Shown here in pieces: positions 61,516 to 64,000 of a DNA stretch of 64,000 nucleotides. Every line of letters begins with the position of its first letter. Positions within the stretch are counted from its first letter, which is position 1. The position numbers were made by a program, and so were the translations under genes. This stretch comes from JACNKV01 sp964388155 (GTDB lineage Bacteria > Fidelibacterota > Marinisomatia > Marinisomatales > JACNKV01): positions 10,276 through 74,275 of the forward strand of contig CAYLYH010000008.1 in the NCBI GenBank assembly GCA_964388155.1, in the 5' to 3' direction. The notes beneath the pieces were generated by a model. The model worked only from the letters and a program-made list of their open reading frames with translations, made no database searches and was not told the DNA's origin.

Positions 61516-64000
61516 ATGAGCTTAAAACAAATCGCATTCTTTGTTTCACTGACCTCTTTGGCAATATCTGTGCCTTTAGAATCAGTGGTTTTATCCGAAG
61601 AACGAACAGAAATCAAGGTTTTAAACAACACGTCACAAGAAATATTACTGAATTATCATATCGAAAAGGTGGACGGATTCATCGTGGAAACTAAGGAAGG
61701 TTCTTTTACTGAGATGACTTTACCGGGGGGACACTCAGTGGGGATGATAGGAACCCCAAAACTTCCGGCGCGAAAAGAGTTAATTGAAATTCCCGAAGGT
61801 GCAGAAGTCAATATTGAGGTGTTAAGTTACTCGATAACGGAAGTTGATTTGCAAGAGCATGGTTACACACATCCCTTAATCCCAGCACAGCCTTCTTTTT
61901 CCAAAAGTCAGGAAGCTCAGGATATTCCGTTTGAAAAAAATGAGGTAAGCTACAAATCCGGAAGATACACAGAACATCCGTTAGCGACGGTAGAAATCCT
62001 TGGCAGACTTCGAGGAGTACGGCTTGCTCGTGTAGTGGTTGCTCCGGTACAGTATAACCCACAGAGGAATATGATTAAAATTTACAATGATCTTCAGGTG
62101 AAAGTAAATTTTGTCGGCGGAGATGAGAATCAAACAGCTTACATTAAACAAGCAACGTATTCCCCTTATTTTGATATTATATATGAACAGATATTGAATA
62201 ACAGGGATCATGATTATCCTGCGCATCCCGACCTTACAAAATATCCGGTGAAATATCTTATTGTATCAGCCCCGATGTTTGAGGTAACGCTTCAGCCATT
62301 CATCGAATGGAAAACCAAAAAAGGATTTGAGGTCATAGTTGGTTACACTAACGAAATTGGTTCTTCGGTCAGTGCAATTCAAAATTGGTTGTGGGATCAT
62401 TATAATGCCGGAACACCGGCTGATCCTGCTCCAAGTTTTATCTTGTTTGTCGGGGATATCCAACAGGTTCCGGCGTCTGCCACCGGGTCTTCCACCAGCA
62501 AAAAAACCGATTTGTATTATGGAAGTGTAGATGGAGATTATTTCCCTGAAATGTATTACGGGCGATTTTCCGCGACGACTGTATCGCAACTTCAGGCGCA
62601 AATTGATAAAACCCTCTACTATGAAAAATACGAATTTGATAATCCCGAATATTTGGATGATGTAACACTCATCGCCGGAGCCGATGCAAGTTGGAATCCT
62701 GCTGTTGGACAGCCGACAATACAGTATGGAACTGAAAATTATTTTAATACTGCTTATGGATTTAATCAAGTTAATGATTATTTATCCAGTTATAGTGGCT
62801 GTTACGATACTGTTGATGAAGGTATTGGATTTATAAACTACACTGCACACTGTAGTGAAACATCTTGGGGGGATCCTTTGTTGTCACAATCAGATGTGAA
62901 CGGATTTACAAATGTGAATAAGTATCCTCTTGCTATTGGAAATTGTTGTCTTGCTGCAGATTTTGGTTATTCTGAATGTATTGGTGAAACATGGATGCGC
63001 AAAGCAAACGGAGGTGCGGTAGCGTATATTGGGTCTTCTCCATCATCCTACTGGTTTGAGGACTTCTATTGGTCAGTCGGAGCGTTCCCAATCCAAGGAG
63101 ACAATAATGGATATGTACCAACTTACGAAGAAACGTCTTGGGGAGTGTACGATGCCCCATTTGTCAGTGATTATGTTACGGCTGATGCGTTAATCTTTGT
63201 CGGGAATCTTGCGGTAACGGAAGTAGATATTCAGGGATACCCGTCACATTCTAGTCCGTTATATTATTGGCAGGCATACAATTTACTGGGAGATCCGTCT
63301 CTCGTCCCGTACATGACGCAAGGGGAAGTGAATACCGTTGATTACATGGATATATTACCGATTGGTGTAGATTTCTTTGAAGTCAGTGCAGCCCCCGGTT
63401 CATACGTAGCGATTTCGTTTGAAGGAGAATTGCATGGAACTGCCATTGTCGGTGAAACCGGCACGGTTGATGTGTTGATTACGCCTATCCTGGATGGAGG
63501 GATGGCAGATATTGTGGTGACAAAACCGCAGTATCAACCCTTTATGACTCAGATTCAAGTTGCCCCATTAGACGGTCCTTTTATTACCATTGATAGTTAT
63601 GTCATCAGCACCGATGACGATGATACGATTGAGTTTGGGGAAACTGTCTCCGTTGACGTTACATTGAAAAATGTCGGAACAGAATCTGCAACGGATGTTA
63701 ACATGACGCTGACGATGAGTGACTTTTTCATTAATCTGACTGATGATTCTCAAGGATTTGGAACCATCCCTGCAGGCGGATTTTCTACGCAGGAAAATGC
63801 GTATGAATTTATAGTATCAACGTCTGTAACAAATGCGTATAATTTTTCAATGGATGCGCTAATCGCAACTGCTGAAGAAAGCTGGGAAAATGATTTGTCT
63901 TTCACCGCTTTTGCTCCGGTTGTAACGATAGGTACGGTAACAATTTCCAATGATGATAACGGTAACGGTCGTTTAGATCCCGGTGAGACGGCAGATTTGG
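61516..64000 (+). CDS. Gingipain-type C25 cysteine protease (3' truncated by window edge)
   Basis: The frame is open from ATG 61516 to the window end (828 codons visible). A signal peptide (about 1-20) is followed by a propeptide-like region (about 25-230), then the caspase-like C25 domain. Key residues are His445 in INYTAHCSETSWGDP and Cys478 in GNCCLAADF. The 33-residue gap equals the His-Cys spacing of Porphyromonas gingipain R. After it, beta-sandwich domains start (about 600 onward, with GETVSVDVTLKN and DNGNGRLDPGETADL), typical of type IX-secreted proteins. The C-terminal sorting domain, if present, lies beyond the window. Confidence 0.9.
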   Translation, partial: MSLKQIAFFVSLTSLAISVPLESVVLSEERTEIKVLNNTSQEILLNYHIEKVDGFIVETKEGSFTEMTLPGGHSVGMIGTPKLPARKELIEIPEGAEVNIEVLSYSITEVDLQEHGYTHPLIPAQPSFSKSQEAQDIPFEKNEVSYKSGRYTEHPLATVEILGRLRGVRLARVVVAPVQYNPQRNMIKIYNDLQVKVNFVGGDENQTAYIKQATYSPYFDIIYEQILNNRDHDYPAHPDLTKYPVKYLIVSAPMFEVTLQPFIEWKTKKGFEVIVGYTNEIGSSVSAIQNWLWDHYNAGTPADPAPSFILFVGDIQQVPASATGSSTSKKTDLYYGSVDGDYFPEMYYGRFSATTVSQLQAQIDKTLYYEKYEFDNPEYLDDVTLIAGADASWNPAVGQPTIQYGTENYFNTAYGFNQVNDYLSSYSGCYDTVDEGIGFINYTAHCSETSWGDPLLSQSDVNGFTNVNKYPLAIGNCCLAADFGYSECIGETWMRKANGGAVAYIGSSPSSYWFEDFYWSVGAFPIQGDNNGYVPTYEETSWGVYDAPFVSDYVTADALIFVGNLAVTEVDIQGYPSHSSPLYYWQAYNLLGDPSLVPYMTQGEVNTVDYMDILPIGVDFFEVSAAPGSYVAISFEGELHGTAIVGETGTVDVLITPILDGGMADIVVTKPQYQPFMTQIQVAPLDGPFITIDSYVISTDDDDTIEFGETVSVDVTLKNVGTESATDVNMTLTMSDFFINLTDDSQGFGTIPAGGFSTQENAYEFIVSTSVTNAYNFSMDALIATAEESWENDLSFTAFAPVVTIGTVTISNDDNGNGRLDPGETADL

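Noticed and set aside
61808..63950. Several minus-strand open frames of 60-167 residues
   Set aside because: They are antisense to the C25 protease frame, which is long, has a signal peptide and shows catalytic motifs.
1..64000. CRISPR arrays
   Set aside because: No regular repeat-spacer pattern was seen. The tandem tracts present have short units with no unique spacers.

Overview
The window looks like a chromosome segment of a Gram-negative (diderm), fairly AT-rich bacterium of the Fibrobacteres-Chlorobi-Bacteroidetes superphylum. Candidatus Marinimicrobia (Neomarinimicrobiota) or a close relative is my best guess. The basis is a complete batABCDE operon, a gingipain-type C25 protease, lipopolysaccharide and lipoprotein genes (waaA, lnt, lgt), and many TTG/GTG starts. 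This placement is inference from gene content; no marker phylogeny was possible. Nearly all large genes are housekeeping genes in tight, often overlapping operons.

Layout. 0-5.5 kb: F1Fo ATP synthase operon atpF(partial)-atpH-atpA-atpG-atpD-atpC, closed by an intrinsic terminator. 5.6-7.3 kb: aspS. 7.4-12.2 kb: a minus-strand block with three small membrane proteins, an ACR3 arsenite exporter, a CBS-domain protein, a GerW/YtfJ plus YtfI-like pair, and a TatT-like lipoprotein. 12.3-13.3 kb: phoH. 13.3-13.7 kb: a repeat-filled gap. 13.7-19.8 kb: an FAD oxidoreductase, thiolase, 3-hydroxyacyl-CoA dehydrogenase, acyl-CoA dehydrogenase, ilvE and nusB. 19.8-23.1 kb: secA and tRNA-Leu(UAG). 23.1-28.0 kb: a looser accessory stretch with an HXXEE membrane protein, a DUF998-like membrane protein, a ceramidase-like exoprotein, a membrane-anchored PHP phosphoesterase and a decayed ISL3-type transposase. 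28.0-31.4 kb: rodZ-like gene, Crp/Fnr regulator, meaB, tatC. 31.6-44.8 kb: a long plus-strand run yicC-gmk-rpoZ-udg-dnaB-rel-ruvX-lnt-orphan-ecfT-truA-htrA-psd-pssA-DUF4321-tatA. 44.9-50.3 kb: batABCDE. 50.5-58.0 kb: SPOR protein, polyprenyl synthase, GT9, waaA, a fused double ABC ATPase, a CDP-alcohol phosphatidyltransferase, ftsY, lgt. 58.0-64.0 kb: a large predicted outer-membrane protein and a C25 protease that runs off the window.

Functionally the window combines energy conservation (ATP synthase), CoA-ester metabolism, protein export (SecA, FtsY, TatA, TatC), envelope building (phosphatidylethanolamine synthesis by PssA and Psd, lipoprotein maturation by Lgt and Lnt, Kdo transfer by WaaA) and stringent-response signalling (Rel).

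The most unusual material is small. (1) Intergenic gaps carry a modular repeat system: interchangeable GC-rich palindromes attached to degenerate short tandem repeats that often end right at a start codon. One palindrome is cleanly inserted into a copy of another element. (2) ecfT lies next to truA, as in the classical ecfA1-ecfA2-ecfT-truA operon, but its ATPases are missing. A fused double ABC ATPase 13 kb away has complementary degenerate motifs that predict one active and one dead ATP site. (3) The sporulation-associated YtfI/YtfJ pair sits in a diderm genome with no other sporulation gene in view. No CRISPR array, prophage or clear antiviral system was seen.
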